The position numbers were made by a program, and so were the translations under genes. From Hyphobacterium sp. SN044 (GTDB lineage: Bacteria > Pseudomonadota > Alphaproteobacteria > Caulobacterales > Maricaulaceae), in NCBI RefSeq assembly GCF_021864465.1, contig NZ_JAKKUV010000010.1, positions 1 through 64,000 on the forward strand: DNA of 64,000 bases. Reading direction: 5' to 3'. A model generated the notes under the pieces. It made no database searches, was not told the DNA's origin, and saw only the letters and a program-made list of their open reading frames with translations. Positions within the stretch are counted from its first letter, which is position 1. Each line of letters opens with the position of its first letter. Shown here in pieces: positions 1-8,390 of this stretch.

Positions 1-147
1 CCGGGGTCGTGCGCGCATTCGCGTGAAGCCGGACCTGCATCACCCAGCCCTCCGTCTCAACGCAACATAGGCTAGCCCAGCAACGATCGCTGGGGAATCA
101 AAACAATCGTCCGAAACGAAACACGGAGGCGGGGTGACGCCGAAATC
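1..147. other. Window edge, no gene supported
   Basis: No coding frame with family resemblance is visible before the aldolase stop codon. A weak inverted repeat (CCCAGC / GCTGGG) lies near 77-96 without a T-run. It could belong to the 3' end of the fba transcript but is not a convincing terminator. Confidence 0.3.
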
Positions 148-1179
148 CTACTTCCCGCCTTCCAGATCCTTCGACCACTGACCCATAGCGGCGAGGCCGT
201 TCATGCGGGCGCGGTGATTGAAGGCGGCCTGGCCGGCCTTCACGTCGCCGGTCTTGCCCCACGCCTTCAGCGGCGCGGCCTGCAGCGCGCGGCCATAGGA
301 GAAGGTCAGCGGCCAGGGCAGGTCGTAGGCGGCGTTCATGGCGTTGAGGTGCGCGGTCGCCTGCTCGTCGGACTGGCCGCCGGACAGGAAGGCGATACCC
401 GGCACGGCGGCCGGCACGCAATTCGACAGGCATTGCACCGTCATGTCGGCGACTTCCTCGACCGTGGCCTGGTCGGCGGATTTCTGGCCGGAGATGATCA
501 TGTTCGGCTTCAGGATCGTGCCCTCGAGCACGACGCCTTGCGCGAACAGCTCCTCATAGAGGCGCTTCAGCGTGTATTCGGTGACTTCGTAGCAGCGCTC
601 GATCGTGTGGTCGCCGTCCATCAGGACTTCCGGCTCGACGATCGGTACGATGTTCGCTTCCTGGCACAGCGCGGCATAGCGGGCGAGCGCGTGCATGTTG
701 ACGTTGATGCCGTATTGCGACGGGATGGAGTCATCGCCCTCGCGGCCGATATCGATCACCGCGCGCCATTTCGCGAAGCGCGCACCCAGCTCGTAATATT
801 CGTTGAGACGGTCGCGCAGACCGTCGAGGCCTTCGGTGATGGTCTCGCCCGGCGCGCCGGCCAGCGGCTTGGCGCCGGTATCGACCTTGATGCCCGGGAT
901 GGAGCCGGCATTGGTGATCAGCTTGACCAGCGGCGTACCATCTTCGGCGTTCTGGCGAATCGTCTCGTCATAGAGGATGACTCCGGAGATGTGCTGCGAC
1001 ATGGCCGGCTCGGTGCGGAACAGCATCTCGCGCCAGTCGCGGCGCTTCTCGGCACTGGATTCCAGACCGATGGAATCGAAGCGCTTCTTGATCGTGCCGG
1101 TCGATTCGTCGGCGGCGAGAATGCCCTTGCCCGGAGCGACCATGCCCAGAGCGGTTTCGTTCAGCTGATCGAGATCCAT
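148..1179 (-). CDS. fba: Class I fructose-bisphosphate aldolase
   Basis: This 343-residue class I (Schiff-base) aldolase reversibly cleaves fructose 1,6-bisphosphate to dihydroxyacetone phosphate and glyceraldehyde 3-phosphate in the cytosol. The N-terminal block GKGILAADESTGTIKKR and the ILKPNMI block carrying the Schiff-base lysine are both present, and the C-terminus looks complete. I start at MDLDQLNETA, preceded by GGGGGAAACGGGC; the open frame runs 32 codons further upstream but that extension has no family resemblance. It is the last gene of gap-pgk-fba, about 40 bp after pgk, so co-transcription is likely. The class I type is metal independent, unlike the class II enzyme of many bacteria. 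Confidence 0.96.
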   Translation of the reverse strand: MDLDQLNETALGMVAPGKGILAADESTGTIKKRFDSIGLESSAEKRRDWREMLFRTEPAMSQHISGVILYDETIRQNAEDGTPLVKLITNAGSIPGIKVDTGAKPLAGAPGETITEGLDGLRDRLNEYYELGARFAKWRAVIDIGREGDDSIPSQYGINVNMHALARYAALCQEANIVPIVEPEVLMDGDHTIERCYEVTEYTLKRLYEELFAQGVVLEGTILKPNMIISGQKSADQATVEEVADMTVQCLSNCVPAAVPGIAFLSGGQSDEQATAHLNAMNAAYDLPWPLTFSYGRALQAAPLKAWGKTGDVKAGQAAFNHRARMNGLAAMGQWSKDLEGGK

Positions 1180-1220
1180 GCCCGTTTCCCCCGGTTCCAA
1201 GTGCGCCGTTTGTGGCGGCT

Positions 1221-2450
1221 CTAATTCGTTTCGTAAAGCACCACGACGCCCGGCAGCGTCTTGCCTTCCATCCATTCGAGGAAGGCGCCGCCCGCGGTGG
1301 AGATGAAGGTGAAATCCCGCGACACACCCGCGGCGTTGAGCGCGGCGACCGTGTCGCCGCCGCCGGCCACGGCGATGAGGCCGTTTTCCTTGACCCGCTT
1401 GGCGACATAGCGCGCGGCCTCGACCGTCGCGGTGTCGAAGGGTTTCGTTTCGAACGCGCCCAGCGGACCATTCCAGATGACGGTTTTGGAGGCATCCACC
1501 GAATCGGCGAGCGCATCGACGGTTTCCGGACCCGCATCGAGGATCATCCAGCCGGCGGGAACCTCGTCCACCGGCACGGTGCGGCTGTCGGCATTCTCGG
1601 CAAATTCCTGCGCGATCACGACATCGACCGGCAGGATGATCTGGCAGCCCGCTTCTTCCGCGCCATGCAGGATGGAGCGCGCCGTATCCGCGAAGTCGGG
1701 TTCGTGGAGACTCTTGCCCACATCCAGGCCTTTGGCGGCAAGGAAGGTGTTGGCCATGGCGCCGCCGATGGCGAGGCGGTCGACCTTCTTCACGAGGTTG
1801 GCGAGCAGTTCGATCTTGGTCGAGACCTTCGCCCCGCCGACCACGGCAAGCACCGGGCGTTTCGGGTCTTCGAGCGCCTGAACGAGGTGGTCGATCTCGC
1901 GCTCCATCGCCAGACCGGCATAGGCGGGCAGGTATTCCGCGACACCCGCCGTCGAGGCGTGGGCGCGGTGCGCGGCGGAGAAGGCATCGTTGACGTAGAG
2001 ATCGCCCAGCTCGGCGAGCGCCTTGGCGAAGTTCGGATCGCCCGTCTTGCCGCCATCGGGGCGGCGTTCCTCGCCCTTGTGGAAGCGGGTGTTCTCCAGA
2101 AGCAGGACCTGGCCCGGTTCCATCGCCGCGATGGCCTTTTCGGCCTCCTCGCCCGTGCAGTCATTGCAGAAGCCGACCGGGGCGCCCATCAGCTCGGCGA
2201 GCGCATCGGCGACCGGGGCGAGGCTTTCCTCCGGCACGACCTTGCCTTCCGGGCGGCCGAAATGCGCGAGCAGGATCACCTTCGCCTTGCGGCGTTTCAG
2301 GTGTTCGATGGTCGGCAGGGCGGCGGAAAGCCGGGTGGTGTCGGTGACCTGTCCGGCCTTCATCGGCACGTTGAAGTCGACGCGCACGAGGACGCGTTTG
2401 TTCTCGACGTCAGTCTCCTCGATGCGGCGGAGCTTGCCCGGAACGGCCAT
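1221..2450 (-). CDS. pgk: Phosphoglycerate kinase
   Basis: A 409-residue phosphoglycerate kinase, close to the usual bacterial length of about 400. It moves the acyl phosphate of 1,3-bisphosphoglycerate to ADP in lower glycolysis. The N-terminal substrate-binding block [15 protein letters not shown], the [13 protein letters not shown] block, the hinge region with [13 protein letters not shown], and the nucleotide-binding [10 protein letters not shown] near the C-terminus are all visible. It begins 21 bp after the gap stop codon and is followed closely by fba, which makes a three-gene glycolytic operon. Nothing is unusual in the sequence. Confidence 0.97.
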   Translation of the reverse strand: MAVPGKLRRIEETDVENKRVLVRVDFNVPMKAGQVTDTTRLSAALPTIEHLKRRKAKVILLAHFGRPEGKVVPEESLAPVADALAELMGAPVGFCNDCTGEEAEKAIAAMEPGQVLLLENTRFHKGEERRPDGGKTGDPNFAKALAELGDLYVNDAFSAAHRAHASTAGVAEYLPAYAGLAMEREIDHLVQALEDPKRPVLAVVGGAKVSTKIELLANLVKKVDRLAIGGAMANTFLAAKGLDVGKSLHEPDFADTARSILHGAEEAGCQIILPVDVVIAQEFAENADSRTVPVDEVPAGWMILDAGPETVDALADSVDASKTVIWNGPLGAFETKPFDTATVEAARYVAKRVKENGLIAVAGGGDTVAALNAAGVSRDFTFISTAGGAFLEWMEGKTLPGVVVLYETN

Positions 2451-2471
2451 GTCGAACCTCGTCGGTGTCGC

Positions 2472-3485
2472 TTAAAGGAAACGTCCCATCGCCGCCGCCG
2501 TATCGATCATGCGGCAGGCGAAGCCCCACTCATTGTCATACCAGGTCATGACGCGGGCCAGGCGGCCGCCGATGACATTGGTCTTGTCGATCGCGCAGAT
2601 CGAGGAGCGCGGATCGTGATTGTAGTCGATCGAGACGAGCGGGATCGAATCGTAGCCGAGAATGCCCTTCATCGGGCCGTCGGCGGCGGCGCGGATCGCA
2701 GCGTTGATTTCCTCGGCGCTGGTGTCGCGGGCGGTCGAAACCACCATGTCGATCAGCGACACATTCGGCGTCGGCACGCGCACGGCGGCGCCATCGAGCT
2801 TGCCCTTCAGTTCCGGCAGCACGTCGCCGACGGCCTTGGCCGCGCCGGTCGTGGTCGGGATCATCGACATGGCAGCGGCGCGGGCGCGGTGAAGATCCTT
2901 GTGATTGCGGTCCAGCGTCGGCTGGTCGCCGGTATAGGCGTGGATCGTGGTGACGTGGCCGCGCTCGATGCCGACGGCGTCATTGACGACCTTGGCCACC
3001 GGGGCGAGGCCGTTCGTGGTGCAGGACGCGTTCGACACGACGATGTCATCGGCGGTCAGCGTGTGGTGATTGACGCCGTAGACGATGGTCTTGTCTGCAT
3101 TCTTGGCCGGGGCGGAAACGAGAACGCGCTTGGCACCCGACTTCTCGATGTGGGCCATCGACTCGGCCTTGGAATTGAACTTGCCGGTACATTCCAGAAC
3201 GATGTCGACGCCGAGATCACCCCAGGGCAGCTGGGACGGGTCGCGGTTGGACACTTTCTGGATCTTGCCGAAGCCGCAATCGATCCAGTCGTCGCCGACC
3301 TTGATATCGCCCGGAAAACGGCCATGGACGCTGTCGTATTTCAGGAGGTGGGCGTTGGTTTCCGGCGTGGAGGAATCGTTGATCGCAACAACCTCGACAT
3401 CACCGGATCGCTGTTCCTCGTAAACCGCGCGAAGGGCCAGACGGCCAATGCGGCCAAACCCCGTGATTGCGACGCGAACGGCCAT
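2472..3485 (-). CDS. gap: Glyceraldehyde-3-phosphate dehydrogenase, type I
   Basis: A 337-residue NAD-dependent GAPDH that oxidises glyceraldehyde 3-phosphate to 1,3-bisphosphoglycerate. The Rossmann motif GFGRIGR lies at residues 8-14. The catalytic cysteine lies in SNASCTTN near residue 155, and the WYDNEWGF block is present towards the C-terminus. It is the first gene of gap-pgk-fba. The rfbC-rfbD pair ends about 50 bp upstream on the same strand, so a promoter in that short gap or read-through from rfbD are both possible. I cannot tell from sequence whether it prefers NAD or NADP. Confidence 0.97.
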   Translation of the reverse strand: MAVRVAITGFGRIGRLALRAVYEEQRSGDVEVVAINDSSTPETNAHLLKYDSVHGRFPGDIKVGDDWIDCGFGKIQKVSNRDPSQLPWGDLGVDIVLECTGKFNSKAESMAHIEKSGAKRVLVSAPAKNADKTIVYGVNHHTLTADDIVVSNASCTTNGLAPVAKVVNDAVGIERGHVTTIHAYTGDQPTLDRNHKDLHRARAAAMSMIPTTTGAAKAVGDVLPELKGKLDGAAVRVPTPNVSLIDMVVSTARDTSAEEINAAIRAAADGPMKGILGYDSIPLVSIDYNHDPRSSICAIDKTNVIGGRLARVMTWYDNEWGFACRMIDTAAAMGRFL

Positions 3486-3537
3486 GCTCGGACTCCCTTG
3501 ATAGGCATGCAGCGTGTTTTGCGGCGCCGTTTAGCCG

Positions 3538-4413
3538 CTATCGCTCGCGGCGTCCACCGGCGCCCATCGCCGCGAGGCAGCGTTCGAGCGACTCCTGCCA
3601 GTGGGGCAGGACGACGCCGTATTCGTCCTTCGCGCGGGTCAGGTCGAGGCGGGTATCGGCCGGGCGCGGAGCGCGGGTCGGGAAGTCCGCCGTCGTGATC
3701 TCGTCCACCGGTGTCGACAGGCCGGCCCCGCGGAGCACCGCCACCGCGAAGCCGTGCCAGCTGGTGTCGCCCTCGGCGGCAATATGGAGCAGACCGCCCC
3801 GCGCGCCGGAACGCAGCGCCTGTCCCAGCGCCAGAAGTGCGTCAGCCAGGGCGCCCGCCTCGGTCGGGCGTCCGAACTGGTCGGCGACGACACTCAGCCG
3901 GTCGCGCTCCGCGCCGAGACGCAGCATGGTGCGTACGAAATTCGTGCCTTCGGGGGCATAGACCCAGGAGGTTCGCGCCACCAGCGCGCCGGGATGGGCG
4001 GTCAGCACGGCGGCCTCGCCCTCGGCCTTGGTCTTTCCATAGACATTGACCGGGCTGACCGCGTCGGTCTCGACGTAGAGGCTGCCCTTTTTCCCATCGA
4101 AGACATAGTCGGTCGAGACGTGAAGGAAGGGGATGTTCGCCGCGGCCGCGGCCCGGGCCAGAGCCGCCGGGCCGGTCACGTTCACCGCGCGCGCCGCCTC
4201 GGGCTCGTCCTCGGCGCGGTCGACGGCGGTATAGGCGGCGGCGTTGATCACGATGTCGGGGCGGACGCCGCCGACGAGATCACCAAGGCCCGTCGGGTTT
4301 TCGAGATCGATCTGCGGCCGGCCGGCGGCGACCATCTCGATGCCTAACCGGTCACCGCGCTCGATCAGGGCGCGAGCCAGCTGCCCCTTGAGACCGATGA
4401 CGAGAATCTTCAT
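3538..4413 (-). CDS. rfbD: dTDP-4-dehydrorhamnose reductase
   Basis: A 291-residue short-chain reductase that catalyses the last step of dTDP-L-rhamnose synthesis, reducing dTDP-4-dehydro-L-rhamnose with NAD(P)H. It shows the N-terminal GLKGQLAR nucleotide-binding motif, the STDYVFDG block and the catalytic YGKTKAEGE (YxxxK). The start at MKILVIG gives a four-base ATGA overlap with the rfbC stop codon, better than the ATG four codons upstream. The rfbC and rfbD genes form a translationally coupled pair. The rfbA and rfbB genes needed to make the substrate are not in this window. The sugar probably goes to a surface polysaccharide. Confidence 0.93.
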   Translation of the reverse strand: MKILVIGLKGQLARALIERGDRLGIEMVAAGRPQIDLENPTGLGDLVGGVRPDIVINAAAYTAVDRAEDEPEAARAVNVTGPAALARAAAAANIPFLHVSTDYVFDGKKGSLYVETDAVSPVNVYGKTKAEGEAAVLTAHPGALVARTSWVYAPEGTNFVRTMLRLGAERDRLSVVADQFGRPTEAGALADALLALGQALRSGARGGLLHIAAEGDTSWHGFAVAVLRGAGLSTPVDEITTADFPTRAPRPADTRLDLTRAKDEYGVVLPHWQESLERCLAAMGAGGRRER

Positions 4414-5000
4414 GCGCCGGCCCATTCGAAATCGGCCGGGGCATCGGCCAGAGCGGGATGTTTCAGATCCTTGCCCGCGAGCAGGGCATCACGCTCGGTC
4501 ACCGGCCAGTCAATCCCCAGCGCCGGATCATTCCATTTGATCCCGGCATCGCATTCCGGGGAATAGGGCCCGTCCACCTTGTAAGCGATCTGGGTGCCCG
4601 GTTCGAGCGCGCAGAAGCCGTGCGCGAAGCCGCGCGGCACCCACAATTGAAGGCCGTTTTCGGCCGACAGGACGATGCTGGCCGCCTTGCCATAGGTCGG
4701 CGAGCCGCGGCGGATATCGACGATGGCGTCGAACAGGGAGCCTGCGGAACAGCGCACCAGCTTGGCCTGGGCGGCCGGCGGGCGCTGATAGTGCAGGCCG
4801 CGCACCACGCCACGGACGAGCGAGAGCGATGCATTGTCCTGCACGAAGGTCGTTTCGACCCCGGTTTGCTCGCGGAAGCGCTTCGCGGACCAGGTTTCCT
4901 CGAACCAGCCGCGATCGTCGTGAAACCGGTGCGGTTTCAAAACGTAAGCGTCGGAGAAAGGGGCGAGCGGTTCGGCGAGGGCGGGCGTGTTCATGCCCAT
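4410..5000 (-). CDS. rfbC: dTDP-4-dehydrorhamnose 3,5-epimerase
   Basis: A 196-residue cupin-fold epimerase that converts dTDP-4-dehydro-6-deoxy-D-glucose to dTDP-4-dehydro-L-rhamnose. Family landmarks are FHDDRGWFEETW, the catalytic histidine in RGLHYQ (about H70), the WVPRGFAHGF strand and the YSPECD block with the presumed catalytic tyrosine. The start could equally be the methionine two codons later. It is first in the rfbC-rfbD pair and diverges from sqdB across about 120 bp that should hold both promoters. Placing rhamnose and sulfoquinovose precursor genes side by side suggests a glycan or glycolipid role. Confidence 0.93.
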   Translation of the reverse strand: MGMNTPALAEPLAPFSDAYVLKPHRFHDDRGWFEETWSAKRFREQTGVETTFVQDNASLSLVRGVVRGLHYQRPPAAQAKLVRCSAGSLFDAIVDIRRGSPTYGKAASIVLSAENGLQLWVPRGFAHGFCALEPGTQIAYKVDGPYSPECDAGIKWNDPALGIDWPVTERDALLAGKDLKHPALADAPADFEWAGA

Positions 5001-5122
5001 TCGCTAGCGCTCCGCACCTGCGCTGTCGAGGCTTCGCAGCGGCTAGGCGGACTTGTCACACGGGAACCGGCCTGTCAGAACCGGCTTAACACTCTGGTGA
5101 ACGCTGTAATCGGGCTTCAGAC

Positions 5123-6328
5123 ATGAAAGTTCTTGTTCTCGGCGGTGACGGCTTCTGTGGCTGGCCGACCGCACTCCACCTGTCCAACCAGGGCCACGAC
5201 GTCGTCATCGTGGACAATCTGTCCCGCCGGAAGATCGATATCGAGCTCGAGGTCGAGTCGCTGACCCCGATCCAGCCGATGTCGAAGCGGCTCCAGGCGT
5301 GGAAGGAAGCGTCCGGCAAGGAGATCCGTTTCGTCGATCTCAATATCGGCAAGGACTACCAGGAACTGGTCGATCTGATCGAGGCGGAGTCACCCGATTC
5401 CATCGTCCATTTCGCCGAACAGCGCGCCGCGCCCTATTCGATGAAGTCGGCCCGCCACAAGCGCTACACGGTCGACAACAATCTCAATGCCACGAATGAC
5501 GTGCTCGCCGCGATCGTGGAAACCGGCCGCGACATCCACCTCGTCCACCTCGGCACGATGGGCGTCTATGGCTATGGCACGGCGGGAATGAAGATCCCGG
5601 AAGGCTATCTGAAGGTGAAGGTCGACACGTCGGAAGGCCCGAAGGAACAGGAAATCCTGTACCCGGCCAATCCGGGCTCGATCTATCACATGACGAAGAC
5701 GCAGGATCAGCTCTTCTTCCATTTCTACAACAAGAATGACGGCGTGAAGATCACCGACCTCCACCAGGGGATCGTCTGGGGCACACAGACCGAAGAGACC
5801 CGCAAGGACGAGCGGCTGATCAACCGGTTCGACTATGACGGCGATTACGGCACGGTGCTGAACCGCTTCCTGATGCAGGCCGCCGTCGGTCACCCGCTGA
5901 CCGTGCACGGCACGGGCGGGCAGACGCGCGCCTTCATTCACATCCAGGACACGGTGCGCTGCATCCAGCTGGCGGTCGAAAACCCGCCGAAGGCCGGCGA
6001 GAAGGTCCGCATCATGAACCAGATGACCGAGACGCACCGCGTCCGCGATCTGGCCAAGATGATCGCCGACATGACCGGTGCGGAGATCGCCAACCTGCCC
6101 AATCCGCGCAACGAGGCCGACGAGAACGACCTCCACGTGGAAAACGACACCTTCCTGTCGATGGGTCTGAAGCCGATCACGCTGGAAGCCGGCCTGATGG
6201 AAGAGGTCACCGAGATCGCGCGCAAATACGCCGACCGCTGCGACCGCTCGAAAGTGCCCTGCGTGTCCTACTGGAACGAGACACGGAAGGCAGACCAGAC
6301 GCCGCCGCCGCTTAAAGCGGTCTCCTGA
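5123..6328 (+). CDS. sqdB: UDP-sulfoquinovose synthase (SQD1/SqdB-like)
   Basis: A 401-residue extended short-chain dehydrogenase resembling SQD1/SqdB, which converts UDP-glucose and sulfite to UDP-sulfoquinovose, the head-group donor for sulfolipid SQDG. The NAD motif GGDGFCG is at residues 7-13. SQD1-type blocks include RRKIDIELEVESLTPI, HFAEQRAAPYSM and GTMGVYGYG with Thr145. The YHMTK motif supplies Tyr188 and Lys192. These positions agree with the Thr-Tyr-Lys catalytic set described for plant SQD1. No sulfoquinovosyltransferase (sqdD or sqdX) is visible in the window. A sulfotransferase-like gene converges on its 3' end and rfbC diverges upstream. The product could also feed a sulfonated glycan rather than SQDG. 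Confidence 0.9.
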   Translation: MKVLVLGGDGFCGWPTALHLSNQGHDVVIVDNLSRRKIDIELEVESLTPIQPMSKRLQAWKEASGKEIRFVDLNIGKDYQELVDLIEAESPDSIVHFAEQRAAPYSMKSARHKRYTVDNNLNATNDVLAAIVETGRDIHLVHLGTMGVYGYGTAGMKIPEGYLKVKVDTSEGPKEQEILYPANPGSIYHMTKTQDQLFFHFYNKNDGVKITDLHQGIVWGTQTEETRKDERLINRFDYDGDYGTVLNRFLMQAAVGHPLTVHGTGGQTRAFIHIQDTVRCIQLAVENPPKAGEKVRIMNQMTETHRVRDLAKMIADMTGAEIANLPNPRNEADENDLHVENDTFLSMGLKPITLEAGLMEEVTEIARKYADRCDRSKVPCVSYWNETRKADQTPPPLKAVS

Positions 6329-6333
6329 CGTCC

Positions 6334-6365
6334 AAAAGGCCGGTCCTGCGACCGGCCTTTTTCTT
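6334..6365 (+). terminator. Rho-independent terminator after sqdB (bidirectional)
   Basis: A perfect 12-bp stem (AAAAGGCCGGTC / GACCGGCCTTTT) with a CTGC loop and a T-rich tail begins 5 bp after the sqdB stop. A-rich and T-rich flanks make it symmetrical, so it can also stop transcripts of the converging sulfotransferase gene. Confidence 0.93.
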
Positions 6366-6377
6366 TTCAGGGTGAGC

Positions 6378-7064
6378 CTAGAGAGCGCCCTCTCTGGGCC
6401 ATCCCGGCGAATGCGGGTCGCCGTGCCCGCGTTCGGGACTGATGAAGGCGACGGCCTCCCTGACCTGTTCCGGCGTTGGTTCGAGATGGCAGAAGAAGGC
6501 GAGCTGTTCGACGAAGCGTTCCGGGCGCACCAGCGCCTTTTCGTAGCTGGCCATGGCCAGCGGGGCGGGCGGCTCCGCGATCAGGCCCTGCGCCTTGCCA
6601 TAGAGCCAGAGCACGTCGTTCAACGCCTCGGCCACGGACTGGCCGGTCAGCATGTGGATGCGCGCCGCCGCTGCGGCGGGATCGCGGAAGACGGCGATCA
6701 GGCGCGGCGACGGCAGGACATCCAGCACATCGCGGGCATAGAGACCGCCATGCGGGTCCTTCCAGCCCCAGGGCCGGCCCTCGGCCGCGCGCGCCTCGAT
6801 GACCGGGCGCATGCGTTCGAGAGCCGCCGCATAGTCGGGGTGGGTCACGTCGCCGAGATTGCCGACATTGCCGCGCGCGGCCTGGATGTCGAGATCCTCG
6901 TTATTCCCCCGCCCCTGACGCGCACCCATGTCGAGACCGATCAGGCGCAGCACACCGGCCACCATGGAGGTGCCGCCGCGCGGGGCGCCGAAGACCAGCA
7001 CGCCGGAGGCCGGTTCGTCGGCCGCCGGGGTCAGGATGTCGAGCGGTTCCGAGCGTTCGTACAT
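6378..7064 (-). CDS. Sulfotransferase-family P-loop protein
   Basis: A 228-residue protein with the 5'-phosphosulfate-binding loop of PAPS-dependent sulfotransferases, GAPRGGTSM at residues 26-34. RLIAVFRDP (about residue 130) resembles the 3'-phosphate-binding strand with its Arg. It is shorter than most carbohydrate or lipid sulfotransferases (250-350 residues), but the fold core appears complete. It follows argE with a one-base TGATG overlap, and its 3' end faces sqdB across a shared terminator. Its acceptor is unknown. The location beside sqdB and rfbCD suggests a glycan or glycolipid, but that is inference. Confidence is good for the fold and low for the substrate. Confidence 0.75.
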   Translation of the reverse strand: MYERSEPLDILTPAADEPASGVLVFGAPRGGTSMVAGVLRLIGLDMGARQGRGNNEDLDIQAARGNVGNLGDVTHPDYAAALERMRPVIEARAAEGRPWGWKDPHGGLYARDVLDVLPSPRLIAVFRDPAAAAARIHMLTGQSVAEALNDVLWLYGKAQGLIAEPPAPLAMASYEKALVRPERFVEQLAFFCHLEPTPEQVREAVAFISPERGHGDPHSPGWPREGAL

Positions 7065-8236
7065 CAGTTCGACTCCCTCAGCCGTTCGCCCAGCCGGTCC
7101 ATGAAGTCGAGGCAGGCCTCGAGCTGGTCGATGGCGATGAATTCGTCCGGCTGGTGGGCCTGGGTGATCGAGCCGGGTCCACAGACAATTGTCGGGATTC
7201 CGGCATGCTGGAACTGTCCCGCCTCGGAGCCGAAGGAGACGGTGCGCGTGGCGTTGTCGCCGGTCAGCTGCCGCGCCAGACGCTCGGCCGGGCTGTCGGT
7301 GTCGGGGCGCAGGGCCGGCACGTCACTGCGCTGATGCACATGGACGCAGGCGCCCGGCGCATGGCGGCGCATCTCGGCCTCGACCGCCTTCGCCCGCTCA
7401 CGCAGCACCTTGCCGACTGCATGGGCATCGTCCCAGGGGGCGGGGCGCATCAGGCTTTCGAACCAGGCTTCGCGCGCGAGAATATTGGTTGCCGTGCCGC
7501 CGCCCATCTGGCCCACGGTGATTGTCCCGTAGGGCGGGTCGAAGGGCGAATCCGCCGGGGCCGCCGCGCGCCACCGCGCGGCCTCGTCGTGGAGGAATTG
7601 CATCAGCGGAATGGCGCTCGTGACCGCGCAGGCGCCGTCCTCGACCCGCGAGGAATGCGCTTCCTTGCCGGTGATCTCGACCCGAACCGAATAGAGCCCC
7701 TTGTGGCCGGTCACGACCTTCATTTCGGTCGGCTCGCCGACGATGCAGGCGGACGGCTTCGGTCCGTTCGCGACGATGCGCTCGATCATCGCCGGGGCGC
7801 CGAGACAGCCGACTTCCTCGTCATAGGAGAAGGCGAAATGCACGGGCCGCTTGAGGTCACTCTTCGCGAAGTCCTCCGCCGCGACGAGGGCGCAAGCGAT
7901 GAAGCCCTTCATGTCGCACGTGCCGCGGCCATAGAGCAGGCCGGAACGCTCTTCCATGGCAAAGGGGTCGCTCGACCAGTTCTGGCCGTCCACCGGCACG
8001 ACGTCGGTATGGCCGGACAGAACGACGCCGCCGTCCGCATCGGGCCCGAGAATGGCGTGGAGGTTGGCCTTGGAGCCGTCGGCATTGGAGACGCGTTCGC
8101 ATCGCGCGCCGAGCGCGATCAGCCGCGCCTCGACATCGGCGATGAAGGCGAGGTTCGAATTCCGCGACGTGGTGTCGTGCGCGATCAGTTCGCCCAGAAG
8201 CCGCCGCGTCTTTTCAACCTGATCCATGGATGCCAT
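7064..8236 (-). CDS. argE: Acetylornithine deacetylase (M20 metallopeptidase)
   Basis: A 390-residue M20-family deacetylase, closest by pattern to ArgE, which releases ornithine from N-acetylornithine in arginine synthesis. Metal-site blocks are visible: LSGHTDVVPVDGQ, GRGTCDMKGFIA with the shared Asp, and YDEEVGCLGAP with the catalytic Glu. I start at MASMDQVEK because GGGAG lies 8 bases upstream; a second ATG three codons later is also possible. The open frame continues far upstream but that part resembles nothing and overlaps the divergent vWA gene. Related M20 enzymes (succinyl-diaminopimelate desuccinylase, carboxypeptidase G2) are the alternatives. Confidence 0.88.
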   Translation of the reverse strand: MASMDQVEKTRRLLGELIAHDTTSRNSNLAFIADVEARLIALGARCERVSNADGSKANLHAILGPDADGGVVLSGHTDVVPVDGQNWSSDPFAMEERSGLLYGRGTCDMKGFIACALVAAEDFAKSDLKRPVHFAFSYDEEVGCLGAPAMIERIVANGPKPSACIVGEPTEMKVVTGHKGLYSVRVEITGKEAHSSRVEDGACAVTSAIPLMQFLHDEAARWRAAAPADSPFDPPYGTITVGQMGGGTATNILAREAWFESLMRPAPWDDAHAVGKVLRERAKAVEAEMRRHAPGACVHVHQRSDVPALRPDTDSPAERLARQLTGDNATRTVSFGSEAGQFQHAGIPTIVCGPGSITQAHQPDEFIAIDQLEACLDFMDRLGERLRESN

Positions 8237-8390
8237 CGGCCTGTCTCCCTGCCCCTGTCCGCATGGCATGACCGCCGGAGGCTGGCAACTGCGGGGCGGC
8301 GTTAGCAAAGCGGAAACCGTGTTTCCTGACGCGGAATTAAAGACTGCGGGCGTAGAGGACTGCGATGGTGAAGGAAGTCCTGAGGGCAAT

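Noticed and set aside
1-147. Partial gene at the left edge
   Set aside because: No frame with credible composition or motif is visible.
1212-3698. 828-residue open frame on the plus strand across gap-pgk-fba
   Set aside because: It is antisense to three clear glycolytic genes and has no family resemblance; GC-rich codon bias keeps the opposite frame open.
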